Below are positions 50,001 through 61,345 of a stretch of DNA of 64,000 nt, piece after piece. The stretch covers positions 11,244,238-11,308,237 of the forward strand of contig WARS01000010.1 of NCBI GenBank assembly GCA_008933995.1, given 5' to 3'. A program made the position numbers and the translations under genes. The DNA comes from Datnioides undecimradiatus (Eukaryota > Chordata > Actinopteri > Lobotiformes > Datnioididae). Position 1 is the stretch's first letter. Every line of letters begins with the position of its first letter. Below the pieces are notes generated by a model. It did not search any database and was not told the origin of the DNA. It worked only from the letters and a program-made list of their open reading frames with translations.

Positions 50001-53000
50001 ACCTGATGTGATTCAAAGGTCAGGAGCTAGTCCACAGGTTCGCTGCTGGAGTCACAAATTTCATTCTTCATGTTCTGCATGGTTGAATGACAGTAAAGCT
50101 GAACCTTGAGGTTCCAACTGAAGATGAGTCACAAACATAGTTTCTGTCTTAGAAACCTAGTAGAAAAGCTCAGCAGTTTTGTACAACAGCTGGTCGCTGT
50201 AGTATTCATTTACAGCTGTTCAAACAGGAAGCATATGTTAGATTTAGTGTGGACAACAATGGAGCACAATGGCACAGAGGAAGAAGATATATCAGGTAAT
50301 ACTTGTTAGTTGGGTGAATTTGTTTTTGATAAATTACAAGAATTAGCACTATCCAGAATAAAGCAGATATAGCAGGATATAGTAGAGGACAGGATATAGA
50401 GAGGGTCAGGGTTACCAAAGAATGTCAGCAATGGTGTGGAAGAGATATATGTGAGAAACAAAACTTGCTCTGCCCTATATTTAATGATTTCTATCCTTGA
50501 CACTTTTTCTGTTTCTGCACCTTTGACAGTTCATACCAGCATCATCTTCATTTTGCCTTTTTCCTCTTCGCCTTCATTTTTCATCGTCTAACTATCTATC
50601 TATCTAGGTCTTACTTTTCTTTTGTCTCTGTCTCTGTGCCTGTGCGGGTTTACCATGCTCCTCTAATTGTTTTCTCATCTCGCTCTCCGGGGATGTGTAG
50701 GCATGGCCTTATTATCCCAGCTGATCAATGTGATTTATAGGTTTAGGGAGCGAGACATGCAAACTTTCTCATCTCCTGGGGTTAAACCGAAGGAATCAAT
50801 CACACGCACTCTGCTGTGTGTGTGGGCCAATCCAGACCCGAAAACTACTTTCTCCAAAGACCATCACGGAGGCAGTAGCACTCTTCAAATCCAGCTTCTG
50901 TGTCTAAGTTGTTCTTTTTTTCTCCCAAATACTCAGTTTAATCTTTATACCGGAGAAGCGCTTTGTGCGTATGCTAAAAATATTCACTGTCTTGCTGGTG
51001 CTCAGCGGAAACACCTGAAACCCGTTTTTTTAGTTATACTTTTGTGCCTTCCACTGTAGTTAGGCTGATTAACGTTTATACCGTTTTATGATGCAGTAAT
51101 CTGGCATGATGCAGATGGCCTCCTTGTTAACATAATCACGCCGGCCCTCGTGAGGACAGCAGGAAATCATATAGCTGTGGAGATAATTCCCACCAAGATT
51201 TGATGGTAATTGCTGTCATTTCTTTCCAGTTTCTGATGGCATTCTGCTTCGTTAGAGAAGAAACCAACAAGAAATATCAGACTTGATTCAAAAGTAGATT
51301 GACTGTAGACTTGCAGCTTGTATTTTATTGATCTGATACATAACTCGGGCTGGCTAATAAAGGATTAGGGACTGTAAAAGCATTTCAGAGATTGTATCGG
51401 ATTGAAGTTACTCGTATGTTTTAAAACATCTTCTTCACCCTTTTTGATGGATCGCACTGTGCACCTGCCCGACGGGCGTGTGTGACATCAAATCAACATA
51501 CAGCAAACTGTGTTGGTCACAGCGGGATATGCAAGGTTGCCTTTGGGCTACATTTAAAGTGTTTTTATGCTGGCCGGTGGACCCACTTTGCATGCAAACT
51601 ACATAAATAATACCTGCGCATAAAAAATCCATATTTTAAAAGAATTTATTTATTCATAACCAAACACATAACTGACACCAGGCACGCGTGTACACACGCA
51701 CTGAAAGCACTCTAACGCACATGTCAATTGTCCATCTATCAGTTTTTGTGTCACGCCAGAGCTGAGCATTCAGAGCAAGTCAGCCTTTGTGTTGAACAGA
51801 AGAAAAAGGAAAATGGAACGCATGTAAAAAACTAAATCGCTTCCATCCCGCTCAGCTGAATTCTTCAGATTTTAGCTCCCTGTAGCACTGGCCTAAAGCT
51901 GACGCCAATGACAACTGGTATTTGGAAAAAGACAGATCACTGCTGAATCACCAGATTCCAGAGCGTGAAACTTTAAAAATGCTTTACTCAGTAGTTATTT
52001 ATGATAATTTTATGTTAACAGTGTAGCTCCCATCAGCTTTGCAAAGCTTAGTTATAGATTTCAGCTTATTATTTTAAATTTATTGTTTTGGGTCATTACT
52101 GTCTTACTGCTCCAACATGAAGGTCTGAAAAACAAATCCATCCCAAGAAGCCAGGATCAAATGGCAAATGGCGTAGCAACTAGCGGACAGGTTGATCAAA
52201 AGCTAACCAATAGTAACCTAAGCCCATGGTGAATATTGCTTCTGCCTCAACATAACCAACTGAATCCTTTAAAACTGCCCAAAGCATTTCCTGGTTGATT
52301 TGATTGGGTGACACATTTTCTTGACCAATCATGACCAAGAACACTCACTGAAAATACCCGATTGGATTAATGCTCCTTTACATCATGTGTTGGAAACAGA
52401 AGAGATGGGTAAGAGTTCTGTGTTTACAAGTTGCAAGTGTTTCCGTAGTTGGGCAGCCATGCAAAGTGCAGAGCTGGTTGTGTTTGGGTTGTTATCTGGT
52501 TTTCTGGTTGCCATTACAACTTAAATGTTGACGACAATGCTATTTACAAGTCAAAAAGGGTTGATACAGTAAATCCGATATGACCATGAACACACCATTT
52601 TATCACGCGCTCGGAACAGCGCCGGCGATCCATAAAGCATGCGGAGAACAATGCAGCAGAACGAATGACAATGCCAACACGAGTTCTTCCTTTCTGATTT
52701 GTGTGTGGGCGCGCTGAGAGCTACGGACAACTGAATTTCCTTGTTTGTGTCAAGATAATTGGCCTACAAAGTTGATTCTGATTGGGTTTCTATAGAAGAG
52801 AAGATGTAATTGGCAGTAATCACGTAGTAATCAAGTCCACAACACAATCACTGAGACTCGAGCGTTGACATGAAATTAGAGACTTAAAATTGCTTTTATT
52901 TATTTATTTTTTTTTCTCCTACGGACACTTGACTTGAGCTCAATGGGGGACTTGAGACTTGACTCTGACTTTGATGCCATGACGTCTCTGGGTTTGTGCG

Positions 53001-53105
53001 ACGCCAGACGCTGAGCTCATCGGAAACACTCCTCCGCCCGCGGGGACGAAACCAGTTTACTGTCACTGGATGATTTTTATCTGTTTTCCAATGACTCAAT
53101 TCCTT
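47083..53105. other. non-coding stretch with possible conserved elements
   Basis: No gene was found. There is a 16-base poly-A at 47989-48004 and a short (CTAT)n at about 50590-50604. Positions 48720-49010 ('TATGAATTAGCAAGATAATA', 'GTAATTCACTGTGATTAATT') look like a possible conserved non-coding element. At 52926-52975 'ACTTGACTTGAGCTCAATGG' and 'GACTTGAGACTTGACTCTGA' resemble the repetitive ACTTGAGACTTGACT fish family, probably an old fragment. Confidence 0.45.
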
Positions 53106-53155
53106 CAATTAACTCCAATTAGACTTGTTTAAGAACAATTAATTATTAATTAACC
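53106..53155. promoter_or_regulatory. cluster of homeodomain-type TAATTA cores
   Basis: In 50 bases there are five ATTA/TAAT-type cores: 'CAATTAAC', 'CAATTAG', and the merged 'CAATTAATTATTAATTAACC'. Homeodomain proteins bind TAATTA, and tight clusters are common in developmental enhancers. The cluster lies 0.4-1 kb upstream of the candidate first exon. It could also be ordinary AT-rich sequence; binding is inferred only. Confidence 0.3.
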
Positions 53156-53777
53156 AAGGGAGTGGGGGGGTAAATATTTACTTATTCATCATACATATTT
53201 CTTGTTTTGCTCATGATTATTTTATGAGCCAATTTTCTTATAATGTGTGCTCATGTGTGCAGCATTCTAATCTAACGGGCTGGCATCTCTGATTGCACAT
53301 TCATCGTGGATGTTAGACCATAATCTTTTATCCCTCCTTCAGACAGCCTGTTGATAAAATCCAGAGGAGAGCAAGGACCACAAAGTTAATAGACTATCAC
53401 TCCCCCTAAAAAGAACTGATTGTACTATTCAGGAGGGTCACATACACATTGAGATGGGTCACCGCAAAAGCGAGAACAAAAGAAAAGCCGGGGAAAAGTG
53501 AGTGGAGCGAAAGAGTGTATTTTGAGTCCTGCGGGTTAATTCAGTGCCTTTCAGCTACAATTGCCATGTCTAAACATTCATGAGCCGTAGAGGGATGGAG
53601 GGAGCGAGGGAGGGAGAGAGAGGCAGAGCAGGGGAGGCAGAGAGGCGAGGGGTATGGATGGAGCAACAGCACAGCGCTCAGACACGAGAGGGAGAGCTGG
53701 AGAGGCAGCTGCTGTGTGAGCTCGTCCACAACGCTTTGAGCAGGTAGAGGGAGCACGGGCAACAGAGGGAGAGGCGG

Positions 53778-53803
53778 GGAGAGAGAGAGAGAGAGAGAGA
53801 GAG
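53778..53803. repeat. (GA)n microsatellite in the candidate leader
   Basis: Thirteen GA units inside a longer purine tract (53570-53835). Such GA tracts often mark promoter-proximal DNA and can form triplexes. Here the tract makes the minus-strand frame at 53541-54029 a low-complexity Leu/Ser/Pro artefact. Confidence 0.93.
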
Positions 53804-54116
53804 TGCAGGAGGAAAGGAGGAAGGGAGGGAGGAAGGAAGTCTGTCTTTTCACCTGAAGATTACTTTGTCTCACACTTCTCTCACCCCGAGTGCCGGGAGG
53901 AGCAGCGAGGAAGGAGCTGAGTTGATCAGGAGGTGTCGGCTCTTGTTCTTCTTTTTTTTTTTTCCTCCCTCTCTCTCCTGCACGGGGGTCAGCTGGACTT
54001 CTGTGCAAAAGCCCGGCGATCAGCCACAACTGGAGAGACTGAGAAATAGAAAGCAGCGCGTCAAGGAGCGACTAAAAAAAAGTGAGAAAGAACTGCAGTG
54101 AACGGCGCCGGCTGCC

Positions 54117-54137
54117 ATGGAAGAGAAGTTTGACTGA
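54117..54137 (+). CDS. possible six-codon upstream open reading frame
   Basis: ATG at 54117 sits in an ideal Kozak context (GCTGCCATGG) and the frame reads MEEKFD then TGA at 54135-54137, 26 bases before the candidate splice donor. If the surrounding block is a real leader, ribosomes would probably initiate here, so it would damp translation of the main frame downstream. If the block is not transcribed, this has no meaning. Confidence 0.25.
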   Translation: MEEKFD

Positions 54138-54163
54138 ATACCTACTGCTGACAGCTTCTGAAG

Positions 54164-55553
54164 GTAGGATTTGAGTTTATCTTTTTGTTTGATGCGCTAA
54201 TGCTCATAATGATGGGATAAAAATGCATCACCCCAGCTGATTTGCTACCGAGTAGGACCACTTACACCAGGTTCAACGTAGAATCCCCATGATTTATTGA
54301 TTTGTTGCACATACTGATCAGAACAACCTGTTACAAGGTAAGTCCTGCTGAGTGTCGTCCATCTGTGTATGTTCTATTTATCCGTAAGTAATCATGAAGA
54401 TGAATCTCTGACCTTTTTGGAGCAGAGGCAATTTTCACTTGTTTTATTAAACTCAAATGTGGTAAAAAAAAAAAAAAGAAAAAAGAAAAAAATGCTGTGA
54501 CAACAAGGTAAAGTGGTGAAAATAGTGTGGAAAAAAACAGAGTTTGTGTCAAAGAAGAGAACAGTGCAGAGAATAAAGAAGGGAAAGCTGAGAGGTGGAA
54601 GGAGTGGAAGAAGAAACGGGGAGTTAGAATGAGCAGGGAGGAGGTGGAGAAAGAAATACATGAGTGTCAAGGAGAGTTGGACTGAGCAAGACAGAGAGAG
54701 TAAAAGAGGAATAGGAGGAGGAGGGATGGAGGACTGGAGTGGCGGGGGCTTGCTGGCAGCCAACTCAGTAACCAAGGCAGCTGACATGAGGGAGAGCCAA
54801 CAGGGGACAGTGGGATTTCTATTTTTCACCCTTGCCGAGATACGCCGGGGCTCTGCCAAGTCCCCTGCCTCATCCCCCACGGATAAAGATTTCATTGTGC
54901 GGAGCTGTGACCGAATTCATTAAGCATCAACATGTACTCTCCCCTGGCCGCACTTACTCTCTGACGCTCTCTATCTCTTTTCTCCCTGAACTCCCTCTCC
55001 ACTCACACTCCCCGGCTGATACTCACTCTCCCAGCCTGCTCCTCCCCTCTCGCTTTCATTATAGTCTCGGTTGGACCTATAATCAGCTCAACTCATGTTG
55101 CATCAACAGTTGTATTTTGTAAAGCTCTGCGGTGAATAATAAACGCATATGCTATGGTTCTCGAGGGACGGCTTCTAATCAAAAGGGGCTTCTTTTGGCA
55201 AGGCTGGCCCAGAACTCAAAGTTTAATAGCCGTGGTTGTGGGATGCCACATGAGGTCGCTCTGTAAGCTGCTGGGGGTCCCTGGGGATTTAATAGATGGC
55301 AGTTTGGCAATTTCGCTGCCATTGTGGGAATTTTGGGTAATTTTAGGCCAGTAAATGGTCATGAAATCCAGTTGACTGTTGTAACACTAAAATGCTGTTT
55401 ATGCAGAGCATGAAGTGATATCCTCAAGAAAGAGGCAGTGATATCATTCAAATAACTATAAGAAGTGACTTTATTATAACACCGAATGCCCTGATTTGTT
55501 TATGTGAAGAGGCTCCTCGTAGCATAGAACTCACAGAGAATTAGCACTCAAGT
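54164..55553. other. non-coding stretch, putative first intron
   Basis: This follows the candidate donor. It contains an A-rich/GA-rich segment (54463-54720) that produces a long minus-strand frame (54392-54895) of Phe/Leu/Ser runs, which is low-complexity and not a gene. A CpG-containing stretch around 54830-54960 is unremarkable otherwise. Confidence 0.45.
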
Positions 55554-55890
55554 CTGCAGTTCCCCTCAGCTCTCTGCAGCTTTTTAGCATACTTCAACTT
55601 ATTGCTTTGTTTTTATAGACAGACCAACTTAACCATTAACCATTAGCTTACTTTGCTGCTGCTGCAAGCACCTGGTTTTGGCAAAAAAAAAGCTCTGATA
55701 TGCCAACTGTAAGCTACCCAGTTTGCCAGTGCTAAAAGGCAGACTGACGATGTTACCGTCGAGCTGATGAACGGTGTGGAGGCAAAACTGGAGCTAGAAG
55801 AAGAGTGAACCTGGACTTACATTCTCCAGTCAGGCAACACATAACCTAAAGTGAATTCCAACGTTCTTCCATCCCCGCTTAACAATGTCA
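55554..55890 (+). repeat. dispersed fish repeat family B, copy 1
   Basis: It starts 'CTGCAGTTCCCCTCAGCTCT' and includes 'GCTAAAAGGCAGACTGACGA', 'GAGCTGATGAACGGTGTGGA', 'GGCAAAACTGGAGCTAGAAG', 'GAGTGAACCTGGACTTACAT' and 'CCCCGCTTAACAATGTCAAC'. The layout matches the copy at 62775 (same start, then CTAAAAAGC, GTGAACAA, GGAGACTGAAAAAGAGCTGA) and, from memory, a repeat family widespread in percomorphs. It is non-coding; its class is unknown. Confidence 0.6.
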
Positions 55891-58800
55891 ACGAAGGTTA
55901 CGTAGCCAAGCCGATGAACGAACTGAACTCCATCCTGTGACTTTTATTCTGTAAAAATTAACAATGTAGCTTCGAAAGCTAAAATACTTTATGCCAAACC
56001 ATAAAACGTTTAATGTTTTAGGACGTTTCCAAATGTGACGCCCCCAAGTGGTAGCATCCCAAAAGACACCCCTTTTGGGTACGCCCCAGGATCGATCGAA
56101 ATCGATCGAAAAGAGTACAGTATAAAATAACCTTACCACAGTCTTTAATGATGCAGTAGATGCAATAGAAATTGTGATTTATTGCCTCTGTAACATTCAT
56201 ATGCATGCATTCATTTGAAGATCTCTCTTAAATTTATTCGTTCATTCAAGACATTGAAGTGGATTCAAATGCACCATTCCCCTTGAATAACCGGAATAAC
56301 TTAAAGTGATAAAAAGCTGGATTCAAATGCTTCCTGTATGTGTTCTCTGTATATATCGTGTCTTCAGTCCTTTTATGCCTTTCTCCACTCTCAAGGCCAA
56401 GTCATCATCCCTTTAGGTAAAAGGCTGGTAAAGGGCTCCTTATTGTTTCCAAGATGTGAGACAGTTTTCTTGTGGTGAAATCAATAGCCCAGTAAATTCT
56501 TAATTGAATGACTGCAGGGCCTGGAGCCTGATGGTGCTTTATAGGCTACCAGAAGGAGCCTTTGAGAGCACGCGGAATAACAAGGACCCTGTCGGCATTG
56601 TTGTGGTCTGGGAAACAACGTCATGTCAATCAGCCAGGCCTGGCAGGCGACAGCGGCGGTGGGAGTGTGTTAGCGCTTGTACACCTGCCATGTTACGCTT
56701 GAGCAAAGGCTGGTGTCATATTACCTCCAATTAGCTTTTGTTCCTTTGAAACACCTTTTTTGGCTCATTTGATCCACATGCAGCCTGTTTTCCTAGTTTC
56801 ATTTGACACCAAGGAATGGTATAGTAGATCATGGTGTCATCATAGTAATTGTGGACGGAAAAACACTCCAAGGGTTTTAGCGCTGAAACATAGCAGTCAG
56901 GAAACGAGATGTATGTTTTCTGTGCACAAAACACCCTCATAGTATTCAGCAGCAGAACGAATCCTTTTGTTTGGGCTGTAACTTATCCGTTTGACCTGTT
57001 GATGGATTGACCTTGGGGCTCTTGAAGCCATTTCAACGGTAAAGTAAAGCGCAACAGTGGATGTTTTAGGTCACATTTCAGCGTCATGTTTGTTTCACAC
57101 TGCAGAATTTCATCCATCATCTTGTTAAGCAGTCCGACCACAATGAAGAGCGTCTAGATGCTTTATAGTAGAAGTTGTACTGGATGTTCTGAACTGAAAT
57201 CATTCTTCTTATATTCGATAACGGGTGCATCGTCCCATTTTCTGTAAGTTTTCAAAACCACCATTCCAGCGTCCATACCTGCTCTCAACAGCTACTGACC
57301 AGCTGGCACAGGTGAGCTCTTCTTGTACCATCTGGGTTTCCCACTGTTCATCGTGAGTGTCTCTTGTTCGTTAGCAAAATTTGGATCAGGTTTGGTAAAA
57401 CAGGCTTGTCCAGCACCTTTACTGCATAAATTTTAAATCTAGTTAAACAGCCAGTATTTAACACATGCCAGGATTGTTTGGCTACCTTTCTCTTAACCTT
57501 TTTTTCATTTTCTCGAGCCTGATTACTTCAAATTTTTTGATAGCTCGTCAAGTTATCAATCGAATTTAGTGTCATTTTCGGCCAAATTTAGAGAAAATTG
57601 GAAGAAGAAATTGTAAATTTTCCATTTCCTTCCCCTACTCTTATGTTGCTATTAGAAGTTGGGCCAATAACATAATTTAAAAGAAAATAAACATGTAGAA
57701 TTTGTTTTTGCCTCATTTATTAATGTGAGTACTAGTCTGTGTTTTGTCCTCCATGTAGCCTACACTGTGACGTGCTTGCTGTTTCCATTGCTCTTTGTCG
57801 CATTTTGCTCTCACGGCTCCACTAACCTCACCTTCGCCTCTCTCTTTTGTAAACACATTTTTGTGATATTTCAACTCAAATTCCAGTCTACTCAGGTTTT
57901 CTAAAGCAAAACTGAAAATAAGCATAAGAACGGGTAAATGGAGGCACAGCTCCTTTGACGACCAACTTTCAGTGCTCTTGAAATGACTTGTCTGACCTTG
58001 TTCTGACAGAGCACATTGTGTCCCAGACAGCAGCAGGGGTTAGAAACATTAACAGTTTCAGCAAGAGATGGCTGCATTTAAAAGGATTTGTAGTTTCCTA
58101 ACAAACAAAAGCAAAAAAAAAAAAAAATAGAATTAGCCCTTTTCAGGGGCATCTGTTCAGTGCTACAAGTTAAAGAAGAGGCACATAATAGACAAATGAA
58201 CCAAGGTTGCTAAAAATACAACTGTAATTTAAACTGTCAGTACCAACACCACTAATACAACTGAGCAACCTAAAGAACACCCACAGCAAGTAATAAGTTC
58301 ACTCCTGTGGCATTCCGGGTTTTTAAACAACATTTCCCCTCTTCCCTCTGTGTATATACAGTACAATAACGCTCATCCGTGTGTAATTCATGGGTGTGCA
58401 CGGGCCAGTGTTTGCGTGTTGGGTGGAACAAATTCCTCAATGCCCGCACTTGATCGTGTACCAGAAGATGCAGGTTTTCATTTCATTAAGCTGCTCCTGC
58501 AACTCCCTCTAAGCTCAGACAGTGAATTATTCCATCCCCTCTTGGGTTGAAGAAAGCAATCATGTTTTCACTTCATATTTTTTTTTTTTCCAGGACTGAC
58601 TCTCAGGCAATGGATCTATTGAAAATGAGAGTTGCTTAAAGTAATAGACAGGAACACCTCATCTCTGAAATTAATTTGAATTGATTCTCCCCAGTCCTTT
58701 ACCCCCTGCTCTGACAAGGTTTTGAGAGGGAAATTTCAAACGTTCACGGCCACGTGTAAAAATCAATTCCTAAATGAAGCTGATCTGAAAGATGAGTTGT

Positions 58801-59070
58801 CTCTCTTAGCAGTCCTCACTGTGGACAGGAGAGCAGCCTGAGCACACAGCAAACTTGCCTTAACTGTCGCATGGTAACGTACTGTAGAGCTCATTTGTTT
58901 TCACTGAACAATTGATTTTGTGTCAGAAAGAACGGCTCTGCCTGTGATTATTCATTTGAGCATTTGTGAGGCATATCCAAAGTCCACAAACGATGATTGT
59001 CATCATTTGTATACACAAACTGCTCATTTATATGATCAAGATGACAAATTGCCTCTTAAAATCCCCCCCC
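55891..59070. other. non-coding stretch, no gene seen
   Basis: No exon was supported. A decamer ATCGATCGAA occurs twice in tandem at 56091-56110. A partial CTCF-like string (ACGCCCCCAAGTGG, 56038-56051) matches 12 of 14 consensus positions. A T-tract acceptor-like site at 58578-58593 is followed by stops in all three frames within 45 bases. A 15-base poly-A lies at about 58111-58126. Confidence 0.5.
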
Positions 59071-59092
59071 AACACACACACACACACACACA
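59071..59092. repeat. short (CA)n microsatellite after a C run
   Basis: Eight Cs followed by about ten CA units, then AAAAACACACCC. This is simple sequence only. Confidence 0.9.
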
Positions 59093-60779
59093 AAAACACA
59101 CCCAGATCACATAGGCTAAAGATGGTTTCGATGCTATTTGGTTTGCCATGAATCCGCACAGCTGCAGAGCATGGGCACGTCATCTTGATGAGAAACACTT
59201 GCAGAGGTTTATCCAGCACATGTGTCAGCCCATACAACCGACCCATCCTGGTATCAAACTGGAACAAAAAACATACACTTTACACTTCATGTGGCGGCCT
59301 GGCTGCCCCAGAAATGGATTTTCCACACTTTACTTCATTGAGACTAATGGCTCAAATGGTAAAAAGTCCTAATTTTGGTGTTGCTGTGCCTAAAAAAAAA
59401 AAAAAAAACTATATACAGTTTTAAGGCTGATCTTTTGTATCAATGGTGAACAGAAAACAAATCTTTTTGGTCAAACTTGTGTCAAGCAACCTACAGCTCT
59501 GTCTGTTGCCGGTGGGCCTTCTGCAAAACCCACCACACCACCAGTGCTGGACCTCAGAGCTTGCATGAGGGGCTATGCATGCTCTGTGATGGGATTGGAG
59601 GGCTGAAAGTAAACAGGATGATGTCAAACTCTCTCGCCTCTGCCAATAAAGGAGACCGAATAGTTGAAGAGGCTAACCTCCCCCCGCCCCCCTCTGCTGA
59701 AATGTCACCAGCTTAATTCATGCAACAGCAAATGTGCTCACTGTCAACCTGTTCAAACATCCTACCTACTCGGTTATCACACTCTGGATTAGAGCACCAG
59801 GAGGAAAAAAAACAGCTAAAATATAAGTGCAAACTATGATCCGTAATTACATCAAAACCAAACACACCCTATTTAATTTTTTAACAATCCATCTCCCAGG
59901 CATAGGCGGAAAATAAACAGCTAATCGACCTTCAGCGAAGGCCGAAATAATCATCACATTGCATAAGGAATGCAGTTTGACCTTGGTCCTGGCAGACAGT
60001 GATTACGTTTTATTGGCCCCCAAAAAGGGAGCCCAATCCTCACTGATGTACTCTGGCTGAATAAAACAGAGCGCAGTGGGGGGATGAGTTATAGTCTCTG
60101 GAGTCTGTGAGCTCCGGTCAACTTTTTTTTTTCTCCTATACCAATGGAGGGGATGAGCTGCCATAAATCTGATCCAGAGATCCATTAGGTCTCTGTGCTC
60201 TGCAGCACGCAGTATCAGGCTACTGTTTTTCTCACTCTGTCCACTCCTCTTTGGATCAAAACTGACTGTAACATAATCTGTAATGCTAATTAATGTTATT
60301 CAGCGTTTAAGCAGTATATTTTGCTCTGTATGTGCTATGGTGCGTGTTTTGGGAATTAGAATTGTCGCAAGAATGGTCCTGAATAATTAGAAATCAGGCC
60401 GCGCTACAAGTCTTCACAGATTTAATATTTTATTATCTATTTCATTTTATCTGTAACACTATATCCTGTAAAACATATAAGATCAGTACATTTTGGAATA
60501 TATACATTACCATCATCAAAATGAAGGTAATGTATATATATCAATAATCAAAAACTGGATCATACTTAAAGATAAAATGCAGCCTCTCTGATAACCAGTA
60601 CAAATCAGTTATCATAAGAAAATACCCAAAATAATAAACATAAAAAATATTGTAAACCTTGCTTAACTTCTGGGATTCTTTAAGATTTGTTTTAAAAAGT
60701 AATTTATGCACAAAAACACCACACTGGGGAACAAATGTACAAAAAGTTCCCCATCAAACTTTTAGAGCATCTACTCCAA
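59093..60779. other. non-coding stretch with a perfect 14-base hairpin
   Basis: No gene was found. Poly-A occurs at 59391-59407. At 60498-60511 and 60526-60539 the arms ATATATACATTACC / GGTAATGTATATAT are perfectly complementary around a 14-base loop, 240 bases below the hAT relic. The rest is AT-rich. Confidence 0.5.
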
Positions 60780-61345
60780 AGGCGGTGGGGCGACGGTGTT
60801 AGCAGTTGCGTTCTGGATGGTAATGAACTCTTGGATGTTGCTGCCGGCGTCCGTGTTGTGTAGCACAAGCACCAGCTGGCAGTGGGTGGAAAAAGTCAGT
60901 TGTCTCATCTGATTGAATGGCGATAAAATCAGCGCTCTTTAATTCCTCCACAATGTAATCCTCGAGTATGGCTCTGACAGCATGCGGTCTACCATGTTTT
61001 GCACCGTCTTGCACCCTTTAAAAACGTCTGAAGATGTTTCACCAGAACAGCGTGCGGGGAGGAGGGCAGCGAAATCCACCAATCCCCTGAAAATGCCAGG
61101 GTCTTCCAGGGAGTCATCACGCCCATGCACGGCCAGCTCCAAAGCCCCACAAAACTTGATGTAAATGCTATGTACCCATGTTCACTCCGTTATGGTTAGG
61201 TTGTCAGAATTATCCCTGTGTGCCCCAGTGTTGTCAGATTTCCTTACTTTCTCACAAAAGTCCTTTATATCCCTCACTGTTTGTGCTGGATCTGTCCCCG
61301 TTGATTGAAAAAAGCATGCGCAGAAAGCGAAACGGCATTAGCACG
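60780..61345 (-). pseudogene. hAT transposase relic (ZMYM1-like, DUF4371 region)
   Basis: Read on the minus strand, 61200-60950 encodes 'FCGALELAVHGRDDSLEDPG' and 'IFRGLVDFAALL', then 'KGCKTVQNMVDRMLSE'. Through 60960-60890 it gives 'ILEDYIVEELKSADFIAIQS' and 'DETTDF', and one frame over, below about 60890, 'HCQLVLVLHNTDAGSNIQEF' and 'ITIQNATANT'. These phrases match, from memory, fish hAT-derived zinc-finger MYM-type 1-like proteins (family: ELAFRGHDES...GIFRGLVEFVA..., IQNELLDCM..., EEIKEADFVAIQADETTD, CQLVLVLRYVD). The SDETTD motif is in the RNase-H-like DUF4371 region, where D/E residues help form the catalytic core. At least two frameshifts break it, and the start, BED/TTF-type finger and C-terminal dimerisation region are not visible. 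It is a dead fossil. Upstream to about 61345, 'TVRDIKDFCEKVRKSDNTGA' may extend it. Confidence 0.85.

Larger units (their letters stand above)
53590..54163 (+). other. candidate promoter and untranslated first exon
   Basis: This block differs from its flanks: it is strongly purine-rich on the + strand (GGAGGGAGCGAGGGAGGGAG style, with (GA)n at 53778-53803), then becomes relatively CpG-rich (GTGCCGGGAGGAGCAGCGAG, AGCCCGGCGATCAGC, GAACGGCGCCGGCTGCC). It ends in 'CAGCTTCTGAAG|GTAGGATT', a good splice donor at 54163/54164. Stops in all frames argue that it is untranslated. GA-rich, TATA-less leaders like this are usual in fish neural and developmental genes. The transcription start is not defined, no downstream exon is visible, and the gene is unknown. 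A second donor-like site (ACAAG|GTAAGT) at about 54337/54338 could be an alternative end. Confidence 0.45.

Noticed and set aside
53541..54029. 162-codon minus-strand frame rich in Leu, Ser and Pro
   Set aside because: It is the antisense of a GA-rich tract; the repetitive SLSLSL part comes from (GA)n and not from selection.
54392..54895. 167-codon minus-strand frame
   Set aside because: Phe and Leu/Pro runs are produced by A-rich and GA-rich sequence on the opposite strand. No domain was seen.
58578..58720. Strong T-tract acceptor followed by sequence as an internal coding exon
   Set aside because: All three frames stop within 45 bases and no good donor follows.
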